The position numbers were made by a program, and so were the translations under genes. A DNA stretch of 64,000 nt from Heyndrickxia coagulans 36D1 (GTDB lineage: Bacteria; Bacillota; Bacilli; Bacillales; Bacillaceae_C): NCBI RefSeq assembly GCF_000169195.2, contig NC_016023.1, positions 3,472,001-3,536,000 on the forward strand, given 5' to 3'. The notes below the pieces were generated by a model that was not told the DNA's origin, searched no databases, and saw only the letters and a program-made list of their open reading frames with translations. Positions 27,213 to 35,929 of this stretch are shown in pieces (position 1 is the stretch's first letter; each line of letters opens with the position of its first letter).

Positions 27213-28112
27213 TTAAGAAATGAAGCTTGCGTTTATCCGCGCTGTAACCAAATGGCGTTTTACCATTTTTAATTCCAGTTCCTCCATCAGTTCCATAAAC
27301 GTTTCAGGAATCTGGCCAAACCGCGCTTCTTCCAAAGAAAAAGCCACAGGCACATCACAACGGATTTCAGCAAGTTTTCTGCTCAGGTGCAGCATCTCCA
27401 ATCCCGCTTCGATTTTTTTCTGCTGCGACGGGGTGAGCTCCCCGAGATGCCCCAAAATGCCGCTGATGTTTCCAAACCGGCTGACGAGCTTAAACGCTGT
27501 TTTTTCACCGATCCCCTTCACACCCGGATACCCGTCGCTTGCATCGCCCATCAGCGCTTTTACATCGATAAACTGCCGCGGCGTCACCCCGTATTCGTCC
27601 ATAAACGCCGCCTTTGTATAGGTTTTATAATTTCCGAACCCTTTTTGGAGGAGATGGACTTCCACATGGTCATCCAAAAGCTGCAAGATGTCGCGGTCGC
27701 CGGTCAAAATGGAAATATCCGCCTCGTCTTTGAACCGGCTGCTAAGGGTGCCAAGACAGTCGTCCGCTTCATACCCGGCCACTCCGACATTTGGAATTTC
27801 AAAAGCTTCCACTGTTTCTTTCGCCAGGTCAAATTGCGGAATCATCTCAACCGGCGGGACGTCCCGGTTTGCTTTATATTCACCGTACAGGTCGTTGCGG
27901 AACGTTTTGCTCCCCATATCCCAGCAAACGGCCACATGCGTCGGTTTTTTGTTCTCAGCCGCCAAAAGCAAATGGCGCAAAAAGCCCTGCACGCCGTTTG
28001 TCGGCATCCCTTTAGAATTCACCATAAACTGCCCCGTCACGGCAGTGGCATAAAAAGCCCGGAAAAGGAGCGCCATCCCGTCAATTAAAAGCAAATGCGG
28101 CCTCTTATTCAT
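27213..28112 (-). CDS. ypcP: 5'-3' exonuclease (YpcP, FEN family)
   Basis: This 299-residue stand-alone flap endonuclease resembles the N-terminal nuclease domain of DNA polymerase I. It processes Okazaki fragment flaps and RNA primers. The acidic metal ligands sit in LLIDGMALLFRAF, VAGYEADDCLGTL and ILTGDRDILQLL, and the helix-hairpin-helix region reads GDASDGYPGVKGIGEKTAFKLV. The length agrees with B. subtilis YpcP (ExoR). GAGGTGATCGC precedes the ATG. It is the last gene of the yp block before the synteny break. Confidence 0.94.
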   Translation of the reverse strand: MNKRPHLLLIDGMALLFRAFYATAVTGQFMVNSKGMPTNGVQGFLRHLLLAAENKKPTHVAVCWDMGSKTFRNDLYGEYKANRDVPPVEMIPQFDLAKETVEAFEIPNVGVAGYEADDCLGTLSSRFKDEADISILTGDRDILQLLDDHVEVHLLQKGFGNYKTYTKAAFMDEYGVTPRQFIDVKALMGDASDGYPGVKGIGEKTAFKLVSRFGNISGILGHLGELTPSQQKKIEAGLEMLHLSRKLAEIRCDVPVAFSLEEARFGQIPETFMELMEELELKMVKRHLVTARINASFIS

Positions 28113-28250
28113 GCGATCACCTCATCAAATATCATCCTGTTATTATAACACAACCAGCAACTGGCCGCATTGAAAAAAGGCGGTTCTAAACGGGCGAACC
28201 ATTGTGCCCGGTTGAAATCCAGCCGACCGTAGATCAAAGCAGGGAAAAAT

Positions 28251-29522
28251 TCAACTGGGATCTACAAGATTTTCTTCCATCAACCGGTCGAGCGCGAGCA
28301 GGACGGCCATTTTGACATGCGCATACGTAAGGCCGCCCTGAACATAGGCGGTGTATGGCGGGCGGAGCGGGCCGTCGGCGGAAAGCTCGATGCTTGCCCC
28401 CTGGATAAACGTGCCAGCTGCCATGATGACATCGTCCGCATAACCGGGCATATCACTCGGGTATGGCGTCACATATGAATTCACCGGTGAAGCAAACTGG
28501 ATCGCCTGGCAAAAGGCGACCATGCTGTCCGGGTCGCCAAATTCAACGGACTGGATGAGGTCCGTCCTCGGCGCATCCCATTTCGGATACGTATTCATCC
28601 CGGATTTTTCCAAGATTGCCGATGTAAACACCGCACCTTTTAATGCCTCTGCCACCACATGCGGCGCCAGAAAGAAGCCCTGGTACATCTCAAGAAGGCT
28701 GTAAAGCGATGCTCCTGCTTCCGCGCCAATTCCGGGAGATGTCATCCTGTAAGCGCAGCTTTCCACCCATTTTTTCTTCCCGACAATATAGCCGCCCGTT
28801 TTCGCAAGCCCGCCGCCCGGATTTTTGATAAGCGAACCGGCCATTAAATCCGCGCCAACATGGCATGGCTCCTTCTCCTCTACAAATTCGCCGTAGCAGT
28901 TGTCGACAAACACAACTGCATCCGGCTTGATTTCTTTTACAAAGCGGATCATTTCCCCGATCTCATCCACTGTAAACGAAGGTCTTGACGCATATCCTTT
29001 TGAGCGCTGGATCGCAACCATTTTTGTATGGGGATGGATCGCTTTTCTTACCGCTTCAAAATCGACCGTGCCGTCTTCCTTCAAGTTTACATAATTATAG
29101 GTTATGTTAAACTCCTGCAGCGAACCGTTGCCACTACCGTGCACCCCTGTAATTTCATCAAGCGTATCGTACGGCTTTCCGGTTATGTATAGCAATTCAT
29201 CCCCCGGGCGGAGGACGCCGAAAAGCGCAATCGTAATCGCATGTGTCCCGGAAATGATTTGCGGGCGGACGAGCCCGGCTTCCGCGCCGAAAACATCGGC
29301 ATATATGTTCTCAAGTGTTTCCCTGCCGGCGTCATCATAGCCGTATCCGGTCGACGGATAAAAATGCGACTCGCTCACTTTATACTTTTGAAAACTTTGC
29401 AAAACGCGGAACTGGTTCGCTTCCGCCCGTTTTTCTATTGCGCTGTGGACCGGGCGAATTTGACGCTCGGCCTCTTCTGCCATTTGCCTGAGTTTGGCAC
29501 CATGAGTCAAATACTGGTACAT
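28251..29522 (-). CDS. ynbB: Methionine gamma-lyase family protein (YnbB)
   Basis: This 423-residue PLP enzyme-like protein of the aluminium resistance/YnbB family has the fold type I pattern. Examples are FYPSTGYGYDDAGRETLE, FVDNCYGEFVEEKEPCHVGADLMAGSLIKNPGGGLAKTGGYIVG with the likely PLP lysine, and VNSYVTPYPSDMPGYADDVIMAAGTFIQGASIELSADGP. The reaction is unknown despite the family name. It follows hflX by about 70 bases, in the same order as B. subtilis ynbA-ynbB. The glnR-glnA pair that follows there is absent here. Confidence 0.9.
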   Translation of the reverse strand: MYQYLTHGAKLRQMAEEAERQIRPVHSAIEKRAEANQFRVLQSFQKYKVSESHFYPSTGYGYDDAGRETLENIYADVFGAEAGLVRPQIISGTHAITIALFGVLRPGDELLYITGKPYDTLDEITGVHGSGNGSLQEFNITYNYVNLKEDGTVDFEAVRKAIHPHTKMVAIQRSKGYASRPSFTVDEIGEMIRFVKEIKPDAVVFVDNCYGEFVEEKEPCHVGADLMAGSLIKNPGGGLAKTGGYIVGKKKWVESCAYRMTSPGIGAEAGASLYSLLEMYQGFFLAPHVVAEALKGAVFTSAILEKSGMNTYPKWDAPRTDLIQSVEFGDPDSMVAFCQAIQFASPVNSYVTPYPSDMPGYADDVIMAAGTFIQGASIELSADGPLRPPYTAYVQGGLTYAHVKMAVLLALDRLMEENLVDPS

Positions 29523-29595
29523 CTTCTACACCTTTCCGTTCAAAATATGGGGTGCATGCAAGGCAACCCGCTGCATGCACCCGCGCGCAAGGTTT

Positions 29596-30846
29596 TTATT
29601 CAGCATATTGTTGTATCGCGCCCAGAACCGGATGGCCTGGAAGCGCATATCCCTTGCACTGGTATGCCTCATTTTCTTCTTTAAAAATTAGTTCTCTTAA
29701 AATGGTATCACTTTTTAAAACTGAAAGCAGCTTTCCTTCTGTTTGCGGGACAAGCGCGCGATACGGCACCATTTCGGCCAACACTTGTTTTTCAATTTCC
29801 AACAGCAGCCGGTGGATGTCTTTTTCGTCTTTCGCGCTGATCATGATGCTGTTTTGTGCATTGGGCACGAAATGGCTGTCTTTTATATCCATTTTATTGT
29901 AAACGGCAAGCTGCGGTAGATGGTTCATTTCCAGTTCGGAAAGCAGGCGCTGCACCGTTTTTTGATGGTTGTCATAATCCGGGTTGGAACTGTCAATGAC
30001 ATGCAAAAGCAAATCGGCTTCCCGCACTTCTTCTAAGGTCGAGCGGAACGCCGCAATCAGTGTCGTCGGCAAGTCCTGGATAAATCCGACCGTATCCGTC
30101 AACAAAGCCGTATAACCGCTTGGCAACACAACTTTTCTTGTCATCGGATCAAGCGTGGCAAACAGCTGGTTTTCTTCATAAGAATTTGCGGCAGACAGGC
30201 GGTTAAACAATGTCGATTTTCCGGCATTGGTATAGCCGACAAGCGCAATTTGAAACACATGGTTCTTTTTCCGCCTTTCGCGGTACCGCTCCCGGTGGTG
30301 GACAACCGTTTCAAGCTGCGCCTTGATTTCAGAAATGCGGCGGCGGATATGGCGGCGGTCCGTTTCAAGCTGGGTTTCCCCCGGCCCCCTCGTGCCGATT
30401 CCGCCCCCGAGCCGCGACAGCTCCGTCCCGCGCCCGCCAAGACGCGGCAGCAAATACTCAAGTTGCGCCAGTTCCACCTGGAGCTTCCCTTCTTTTGAGC
30501 GGGCACGCGTCGCAAAAATATCAAGGATGAGCTGTGTCCTGTCCAGCACGCGGCAATCCACCGCGGCCTGGAGATTGCGGAGCTGGCTCGGCGAAAGTTC
30601 CGCGTTAAAAACAATCAGATCAGCTTGCAGTTCTGAAACAAGCGCCCTTAGTTCCGCTACCTTGCCTTTTCCGATATACGTAGCAGCATCTACCCTGTCC
30701 CGTTTTTGTACGACTTCAAGCACCGCTTCCCCCTGCGCCGTTTCGACAAGCCGCTTCAGCTCCTCCATTGAATAGGCAAAACGGCTGTGGCTGATGCCGC
30801 TCCATTCGCATCCGACAAGAATTGCTCTTTCTTTTTTATTTTCCAT
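29596..30846 (-). CDS. hflX: GTPase HflX (YnbA)
   Basis: This 416-residue GTPase binds the 50S ribosome and splits stalled or heat-damaged ribosomes. The N-terminal HflX domain ([20 protein letters not shown]-like region, [51 protein letters not shown]) precedes a G domain. The G domain has G1 [11 protein letters not shown]3 DTVGFI and G4 NKMD. Length is normal. It heads hflX-ynbB. Confidence 0.95.
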   Translation of the reverse strand: MENKKERAILVGCEWSGISHSRFAYSMEELKRLVETAQGEAVLEVVQKRDRVDAATYIGKGKVAELRALVSELQADLIVFNAELSPSQLRNLQAAVDCRVLDRTQLILDIFATRARSKEGKLQVELAQLEYLLPRLGGRGTELSRLGGGIGTRGPGETQLETDRRHIRRRISEIKAQLETVVHHRERYRERRKKNHVFQIALVGYTNAGKSTLFNRLSAANSYEENQLFATLDPMTRKVVLPSGYTALLTDTVGFIQDLPTTLIAAFRSTLEEVREADLLLHVIDSSNPDYDNHQKTVQRLLSELEMNHLPQLAVYNKMDIKDSHFVPNAQNSIMISAKDEKDIHRLLLEIEKQVLAEMVPYRALVPQTEGKLLSVLKSDTILRELIFKEENEAYQCKGYALPGHPVLGAIQQYAE

Positions 30847-30974
30847 TTCATCACCTGTTCCGTCCAGTATACCTGTTATCTTACCAAAAAACGCCCAAGT
30901 ATAACATGTCGAGGCGCTTTTTTTGGGAAACAGGGCATGGCTTCATGCGATATCGCTTTTTTACCGCCCCCATT

Positions 30975-31007
30975 AAAAAAGCCCGGGCGCTGTTATGCCC
31001 GGGCTTA
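30975..31007 (-). terminator. Terminator below spoVK
   Basis: GCCCGGGC...GCCCGGGC stem and, on the minus strand, TTTTTT. Two further hairpins without T-runs lie between it and the spoVK stop (13-bp arms 31035-31047/31087-31099; 7-bp arms 31099-31105/31123-31129). Confidence 0.85.
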
Positions 31008-31129
31008 CCTTTCTTAAAAATGTCTTCCCGGGCTGCTTATTTTCCGTGCGAAACATCTGGCCGAAAAAGCCGATTTAAGCTTCCCTACGGAAAATAAGCG
31101 CCTGCTGCAAACTGCATAGGATGCAGGCG

Positions 31130-32071
31130 TCAGTCCGGAAAAACAAGGTCACTGCTGCGCAGCGTGACCAGCTCATGGCGGTCATAGCAAGCCTGCATTA
31201 ACAGCCGCATGGCCTGGGCGCGCACTGACTTTTCAATTACATTCCGCACATACCGGCCGTTTGAAAAACTGGCAGGGGTGCTCGTTGTTTTGACAAAAGC
31301 CAGATGATCGCGAAGCTTCCGTTCTGCATCCAAACTGAGCGTATACTCTTTTTCCGTCAGCATCCTTTTCCCGATATCCATGAGTTCCTCTACCGAGTAA
31401 TCAGGAAAGTTGAACACGATCGGAAACCGGGAATACAGTCCCGGATTCAGGCTCAGGAAATAATCCATTTCGTTTGAATAGCCGGCCAAAATTAAAATAA
31501 ATTCGTGCTGTTTGTCTTCCATATGCTTTACAAGCGTATCGATTGCTTCTTTCCCGAAATCTTTCTCGCCGCCGCGGCCGAGAGAGTACGCTTCATCAAT
31601 AAATAAAATGCCGCCGATCGCTTTTTTAATCAAATCTCTTGTCTTTTGCGCCGTATGGCCGATGTATTCGCCAACCAGATCGGCCCTTTCCGCCTCAATC
31701 AAGTGGCCTTTTGACAATACATTCATTTTATGGAACAATTTCCCGATCAATCGGGCGACAGTTGTTTTGCCGGTTCCGGGATTGCCTTTAAACATCATAT
31801 GAAGGGCCTGCTTTCCCGTTTTTAACCCGGCGGCTTCCCTTTTCTTGTTAATATAGATCCAGGCATAAACTTCTTTAACCATTTTTTTGATTTCTTCCAT
31901 TCCGACGAGCGTGCCAAGTTCATCTTCAATTTCTTTTAAAATTTCATGTTCTGCTGATAAATCTTTTTTGCCGGTTTCTATTTTCGGCTGGGGAATAACG
32001 GCCTCCCTTTGGCCCGCATGGAGGACAATATTGATCTGGCCGTTATTTTTCATACGAATCGGTTGATCCAT
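31130..32071 (-). CDS. spoVK: Stage V sporulation protein K (AAA+ ATPase)
   Basis: This 313-residue CbxX/CfqX-type AAA+ ATPase is needed for spore maturation in the mother cell. Walker A is GNPGTGKTTVARLIGKLF, Walker B GGILFIDEAYSLGRGGEKDF, and the second region NPGLYSRFPI with FSNGRYVRNVIEKS is the sensor 2 part. The ATG at 32071 behind GAGGTGG matches the B. subtilis N-terminus (xxIRMKNNGQINIVLH); an upstream ATG would add 37 residues. The gene lies between hfq and hflX as in B. subtilis. Confidence 0.94.
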   Translation of the reverse strand: MDQPIRMKNNGQINIVLHAGQREAVIPQPKIETGKKDLSAEHEILKEIEDELGTLVGMEEIKKMVKEVYAWIYINKKREAAGLKTGKQALHMMFKGNPGTGKTTVARLIGKLFHKMNVLSKGHLIEAERADLVGEYIGHTAQKTRDLIKKAIGGILFIDEAYSLGRGGEKDFGKEAIDTLVKHMEDKQHEFILILAGYSNEMDYFLSLNPGLYSRFPIVFNFPDYSVEELMDIGKRMLTEKEYTLSLDAERKLRDHLAFVKTTSTPASFSNGRYVRNVIEKSVRAQAMRLLMQACYDRHELVTLRSSDLVFPD

Positions 32072-32308
32072 CACCGCCACCTCGCATTCTACAGACAATA
32101 TACGCGGATTGGGCCGGGAGTGTGACAAATGCCCACGTACAAAAACTTGTTGTCCGGCATAAGAAAACCGGTTGTTTTTCAAATCCGCACCGGTCGAAAA
32201 TCAGCACCATCCAAAATGGCGGGGGAAATTGTCGGTTTTTGCGCTTTCCCGAGAAATAATGATCTGTATCAGTTTATGTTTCAGAAGCGGATAACAGTAC
32301 ACATATTT

Positions 32309-32338
32309 AAAATGCCCGGCAAGCTGCCGGACATTTTG
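32309..32338 (-). terminator. Terminator of hfq
   Basis: AAAATGCCCGGC and GCCGGACATTTT form an imperfect stem next to the hfq stop. Confidence 0.7.
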
Positions 32339-32340
32339 TT

Positions 32341-32571
32341 TTAATTTTCCTCGAAATTGATTTGAACATTTTTTTGCGGCTGGAACGTTGAAATCGCATG
32401 TTTGAAAACGAGTTGCTGTTTGCCGTCTGTTTCAATCAGCACGGTGAAGTTATCAAAGCCTTTTACCTGGCCGCGAAGCTGAAAGCCGTTCATCAAAAAG
32501 ACTGTGACAACCGTACCGTCTTTCCGCAATTGGTTTAAGTACTGGTCCTGAATATTGATGGCTTTGTTCAT
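32341..32571 (-). CDS. hfq: RNA chaperone Hfq
   Basis: This 76-residue Sm-like protein forms a hexamer that binds small RNAs and A-rich mRNA. The Sm1 region ([32 protein letters not shown]) and the Sm2 motif ([10 protein letters not shown]) are complete, including the proximal-face QDxYL residues. The C-terminal tail is short, as in Bacilli. It follows miaA with a 170-base gap that holds degraded stem-loop repeats. Confidence 0.97.
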   Translation of the reverse strand: MNKAINIQDQYLNQLRKDGTVVTVFLMNGFQLRGQVKGFDNFTVLIETDGKQQLVFKHAISTFQPQKNVQINFEEN

Positions 32572-32599
32572 TGCGAATCCTCCTCTTTCTCTCTATTTT

Positions 32600-32730
32600 A
32601 ACCTGCTCATGACTAAAGCCGCGAGATTCCTGCAAACGCCGGTGGATCTCCGGTGATTTTAGCAGGCAGCCCCCGCAGTTTCTGCGGTTCGGTGCCCGGA
32701 GCATCTCATGACTGAAGTCACGCGTGTTCC
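32600..32730. repeat. Degraded stem-loop repeat pair between miaA and hfq
   Basis: CATGACTAAAGCCGCGAGATTCCTG at its start and CATGACTGAAGTCACGCGTGTTCCTGG at its end are diverged direct repeats about 95 bases apart, and each can fold imperfectly on itself. Between them lie TTTAGCAGG and a CCGCAGTTTCTGCGG hairpin. Sequences of the CATGACTNAAGTCATGAG kind occur at ends of IS200/IS605-type elements, so this may be an IS remnant. No transposase remains. Confidence 0.4.
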
Positions 32731-32745
32731 TGGCTATACTCTATA

Positions 32746-33699
32746 TTATAAACTATTCGATTTTAATTGTAGCTTTCCTGCTATGAAAGCGGAAATTTCT
32801 TCAAATTTTTTTTCCTTTTCTTCCTCTTTTGTCATGTCAAACCACTCAATTTCCATCTTATTGCGGAACCAGGTAAGCTGTCTTTTGGCAAAACGCCTTG
32901 TATTTTGTTTTAAGCGGGAAACAGCCTCGTCAAGGGTCATGCGCCCGTCAAAGTAATCGTAAAGCTCTTTGTAGCCGATCGCCTGGATGGACTGGACACC
33001 GCGCAAATTTTTGTCATACAACTTTCTCACTTCCTCGATTAAACCGCGTTCCATCATTTGATCGACCCGTTCGTTAATGCGTTGATACAGCTTCTCCCTC
33101 TCCATCACAAGCCCAATGAGCGCCGCACAATAAAGCGGTTCATCCTGTTGCTGTTTCTTGTAGTCTTGCATCGTCCTACCGGAAAAATGGCATACTTCCA
33201 ACGCCCGGATCACCCTTCTGACATTATGTGGATGAATCTTTGCGGCACTTTCCGGATCGGTTTTTTCCAGTAATTTATAAAGCAGGCCGGGCCCTTCCCG
33301 CCTTGCAATCTTTTCAAGTTCCGCGCGGTATGCCGGATCTCCGGCAATGTCCGAAAAACGGTAATCGTATAAGACAGATTGTATGTAAAGCCCTGTGCCG
33401 CCGACGATCATGGGCAACTTGCCGCGGGAAGCAATATCGCTTATTTTTTCTCGTACCAGTTGCTGGAATTCAGCAACCGAAAAAGACTCATCCGGATTTT
33501 TAATGTCGATCAGGTGATGGGGAATCCCTTCCATTTCAGCCTGCGTAATTTTTGCTGTGCCGATATCCATGCCTCTGTATACTTGCATCGAATCGCCGCT
33601 GATGATTTCAGCATTGAATTTTTTCGCGAGGCGGATGCTAAGTGCCGTTTTTCCTGATGCTGTCGGGCCGATCAGTACGATCAGTTTTTGTTTTGCCAT
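32746..33699 (-). CDS. miaA: tRNA dimethylallyltransferase MiaA
   Basis: This 317-residue enzyme adds dimethylallyl to A37 of tRNAs reading UNN codons. The P-loop is GPTASGKTALSIRL near the N-terminus, followed by ISGDSMQVYRGMDIGTAK, GGTGLYIQSVLYDY and HNVRRVIRALE. The C-terminal tRNA-binding part includes QNTRRFAKRQLTWFRN. The ATG at 33699 behind AAAGGTAGGG is preferred over an upstream start. Its product is the substrate of MiaB, encoded at 42.1 kb in the same block. Confidence 0.95.
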   Translation of the reverse strand: MAKQKLIVLIGPTASGKTALSIRLAKKFNAEIISGDSMQVYRGMDIGTAKITQAEMEGIPHHLIDIKNPDESFSVAEFQQLVREKISDIASRGKLPMIVGGTGLYIQSVLYDYRFSDIAGDPAYRAELEKIARREGPGLLYKLLEKTDPESAAKIHPHNVRRVIRALEVCHFSGRTMQDYKKQQQDEPLYCAALIGLVMEREKLYQRINERVDQMMERGLIEEVRKLYDKNLRGVQSIQAIGYKELYDYFDGRMTLDEAVSRLKQNTRRFAKRQLTWFRNKMEIEWFDMTKEEEKEKKFEEISAFIAGKLQLKSNSL

Positions 33700-33887
33700 T
33701 CGTACCCTACCTTTTATGCCGGAGATTGCAGCATTCTTTAAATCCCCGGATTTTTCCGTCTCTATCGTACCATAAAACAGCAAACAGAACATCTATACAG
33801 TTTCCCTTTTTTCGGGATTTTATTCATCCTTGAAAATTCACTTACGAAAAAATATTTAAAAAAGTGTGTATAGGGCTAAAGTCCTGC

Positions 33888-33917
33888 TTCACATCCGGTC
33901 CATTTATACTATATAAT
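33888..33917 (+). promoter_or_regulatory. SigA promoter of the 60-aa gene
   Basis: TTCACA, 18 bases, TATAAT. The box at 33920-33934 covers its expected transcription start. Confidence 0.65.
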
Positions 33918-33919
33918 AA

Positions 33920-33934
33920 GGATAATCATTATGA
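33920..33934 (+). promoter_or_regulatory. Fur-family operator-like box
   Basis: GGATAATCATTATGA matches the 7-1-7 Fur box TGATAATnATTATCA at 12 of 14 positions and the PerR box at 11 of 14. It lies three bases after the -10, a position that would block transcription. Confidence 0.5.
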
Positions 33935-33958
33935 TCTATGTAAGGCAGGTTTTTTCGT

Positions 33959-34141
33959 ATGGTTAAAAATGACGAACGCATCATTTTCATCATTGAATTA
34001 GGGCGGCTTTTAGATGAATACCACAAATGCCCGTATGAGGCTGTGAAAAAAAGCATATATGAAGATATCGTTTTGCTCAGGCATGCCATTGACCCTGATT
34101 CAAACGATATGCCTGCCAGCTCCGCAAAAAAACCATCTTAA
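33959..34141 (+). CDS. Small hypothetical protein under Fur-like box
   Basis: I do not recognise this 60-residue soluble protein. It starts MVKNDERIIFIIELGRLLDEYHKC; the first 45 residues look helical and amphipathic, and the tail is polar. AAGGCAGG precedes the ATG at a somewhat long spacing. It lies next to a Spo0E-type gene in the same direction and may itself be a helical-hairpin regulator, but no signature supports that. It has its own promoter with a Fur/PerR-like box, so a link to iron or peroxide is possible. Confidence 0.65.
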   Translation: MVKNDERIIFIIELGRLLDEYHKCPYEAVKKSIYEDIVLLRHAIDPDSNDMPASSAKKPS

Positions 34142-34230
34142 GCACAACCGCCTCCAAAACACGCTCATGCTGCCTTTTCTTCAAAACTGTTTTTCTAATC
34201 TTCTTATTTTTCTCCGAAAGGGATGTTTGC

Positions 34231-34440
34231 ATGGAAAAAACGAATCAGTATCTCATACTTGCCTCTGCCCATCTGTCCCGCAATATTTTCATCCTCCGCG
34301 AACAATTGATGCAGTGTGCCAAACAAAACGGCATGAACCACCCGGAAACAATCCGCCAAAGCCAATTATTGGACAAACTGATTTATGAATACCAGCTGGT
34401 AATGCTCGCACAAAGCAAAGACGGCTCTTTCCATGATTAA
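34231..34440 (+). CDS. Spo0E family aspartyl-phosphate phosphatase-like protein
   Basis: This 69-residue two-helix protein matches the Spo0E family, which dephosphorylates Spo0A~P and delays sporulation. The signature SQxLDxLIxxY appears as SQLLDKLIYEYQ at about residues 44-55, after a first helix and a loop. The Ser-Gln-x-x-Leu-Asp core is intact. GAAAGGGATG is the ribosome site. Its position among accessory genes next to sporulation genes fits a strain-specific sporulation modulator. Confidence 0.8.
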   Translation: MEKTNQYLILASAHLSRNIFILREQLMQCAKQNGMNHPETIRQSQLLDKLIYEYQLVMLAQSKDGSFHD

Positions 34441-34802
34441 TTCCTTCCATCCGCCCAATACCTTAAAACAAAGACCAGTCGCTGCTTTTCTGCACGTCGT
34501 CGTGATGGTGGCCCGTCAGCCGTTGCATCCTGGAAAAGTGGCCTCCGGCGTGGCGCTTGCAATCGACGAGGAAACAAAAGGACTTGTACGGCCCGTGATT
34601 GAAAGCAATCTGCGCCTTGCAAAACAAATAAGATGCCGATGCCGTATTGAATGCCAGCGGAAGATGAGAATCAGCCGGCGCATATTTTCAGGACAGAGAT
34701 GAATTCCTATGGATTGGATTAAAAATGCAATATATAATGGATGGTGATAGAAATTCACCCCGAAGAAGAAGCTCATCAAAACCATTTGAAAGGAGATTGA
34801 TA
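34441..34802. other. Gap without a supported gene
   Basis: A plus-strand frame of 89 codons (34433-34702) begins inside the Spo0E gene and contains LHPGKVASGVALAIDEETKGLV, which looks protein-like. It has no ribosome site and no family I recognise. An overlapping minus frame is equally open. It may be a remnant of a lost gene. Confidence 0.3.
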
Positions 34803-35249
34803 ATGGATCAGAAGCTGGAACTTATCCTTAAGAAGCTAAGCTCACTGGAATCGGGTCAAAAAGAGCTGAACCAAAAGTTTGAAGCCTTAGAATCCGGCCA
34901 AAAAGAACTGAACAATAAGTTTGAAGTCTTGGAATCGGGCCAAAAAGAGCTGAACAATAAGTTTGAAGTCCTAGAATCGGGTCAAAAAGAAATGAAACAA
35001 AGATTGGAAGTTATGGGATCAGGCCAAAAAGAACTGGGACAAATTGTCAGAGCCATACGCGACCGTTCAGAAGAAACAACTGCAACAAAAATTGATGCCC
35101 TATCAATGGATGTCCACCATCTCCACGGTGAGATTGCAGGCGTCAAAGAGGAAATCAAAGATCTTCGGAATGGTGTCATTTTTGTAAATAGAAAAGTTGC
35201 AGACGCAGAACTCGAAATTAATATGATGAAGCAAAGTAAAAATCAATGA
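34803..35249 (+). CDS. Coiled-coil protein with five 14-residue repeats
   Basis: This 148-residue protein is almost all helix. After LELILKKLSS come five tandem 14-residue units of the form LESGQKELNNKFEV, which keep two heptads per unit and so predict a continuous coiled coil. A less regular coiled coil (HGEIAGVKEEIKDLRNGVIFVNRKVADAELEINMM) follows. No signal or membrane segment is seen. Similar LESGQKEL proteins are frequent in Bacillus and Paenibacillus and often lie near phage or accessory genes; the function is unknown. The ATG at 34803 has AAAGGAG at proper distance. Confidence 0.85.
   Translation: MDQKLELILKKLSSLESGQKELNQKFEALESGQKELNNKFEVLESGQKELNNKFEVLESGQKEMKQRLEVMGSGQKELGQIVRAIRDRSEETTATKIDALSMDVHHLHGEIAGVKEEIKDLRNGVIFVNRKVADAELEINMMKQSKNQ
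34845..35054 (+). repeat. Five tandem 42-bp repeats
   Basis: Units start at 34845, 34887, 34929, 34971 and 35013. Units 2 and 3 are nearly identical in DNA; 4 and 5 are diverged. Whole-codon length means that copy number can change without a frameshift. Confidence 0.85.
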
Positions 35250-35496
35250 CCAAATCGGATAGGTCAAGGAAATTGCCCGTCTGTAAAGTCATTTGCAGAT
35301 GAAAATCGGATGAATGCATGGAAACCTCAGTCTATTTGATAGATATGTATTCTATATTCTTTAACACGATGGTATCCAATTGCTCATACCGAAGTTGTTC
35401 CGTCCACTACAAGAATTAGGTATATATGGAAGTTATAACATCTTTTTCATTGGTGACTATATAAAATCATTTAAGTGAACTTGGAGGAGAATTATA

Positions 35497-35763
35497 GTGA
35501 GAAAAATCATTTCAGTCGCAGTTGCTTCCGGCCTAATTTTCGGAGTATCGTTTGCTGCTTCTCATGATGTTGATGCGGCAAAGGCAAAGACTTATGCCAA
35601 CTGTAAAGCCTTGAATAAAGATTACAAAGGCGGCGTTGCAAGAAGTAAAAGCGCAAAAAACAAAGGTGGAAAGACACACTATAAGCCATACGTTTCAAAA
35701 GCATTGTATGACAAAAATAAAACAAAAGACAGGGACCATGATAGTATCGCTTGTGAAAGATAG
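35497..35763 (+). CDS. Secreted Excalibur calcium-binding domain protein
   Basis: This 88-residue precursor has a signal peptide (about 1-27, AAKA end). An Excalibur domain follows: TYANCKALNKDYKGGVARS, YVSKALYDKNKTKDRDHDSIACER. The last part is the DxDxDxxxCE calcium loop in the form DRDHDSIACE, and two Cys can pair. Such domains are found in extracellular nucleases and surface proteins; this one stands alone. GTG is the start behind GGAGGAG. Base composition is more AT-rich than the conserved genes around, which suits acquisition. Confidence 0.85.
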   Translation: MRKIISVAVASGLIFGVSFAASHDVDAAKAKTYANCKALNKDYKGGVARSKSAKNKGGKTHYKPYVSKALYDKNKTKDRDHDSIACER

Positions 35764-35929
35764 GAAAAGGCCCTCTAGGCTTTTTCTTAGAATCAAAGAC
35801 GGAACCTATATGGCGTGAACAGCGATTCTAAACAAGGCGTCATCACAATGAATGACAAAAGTCAAGAATCAGAACAAAAAACTTCACCCCCTCTCGTATT
35901 ATCCAAAGCACTTATCGTTAACGGGCTGA

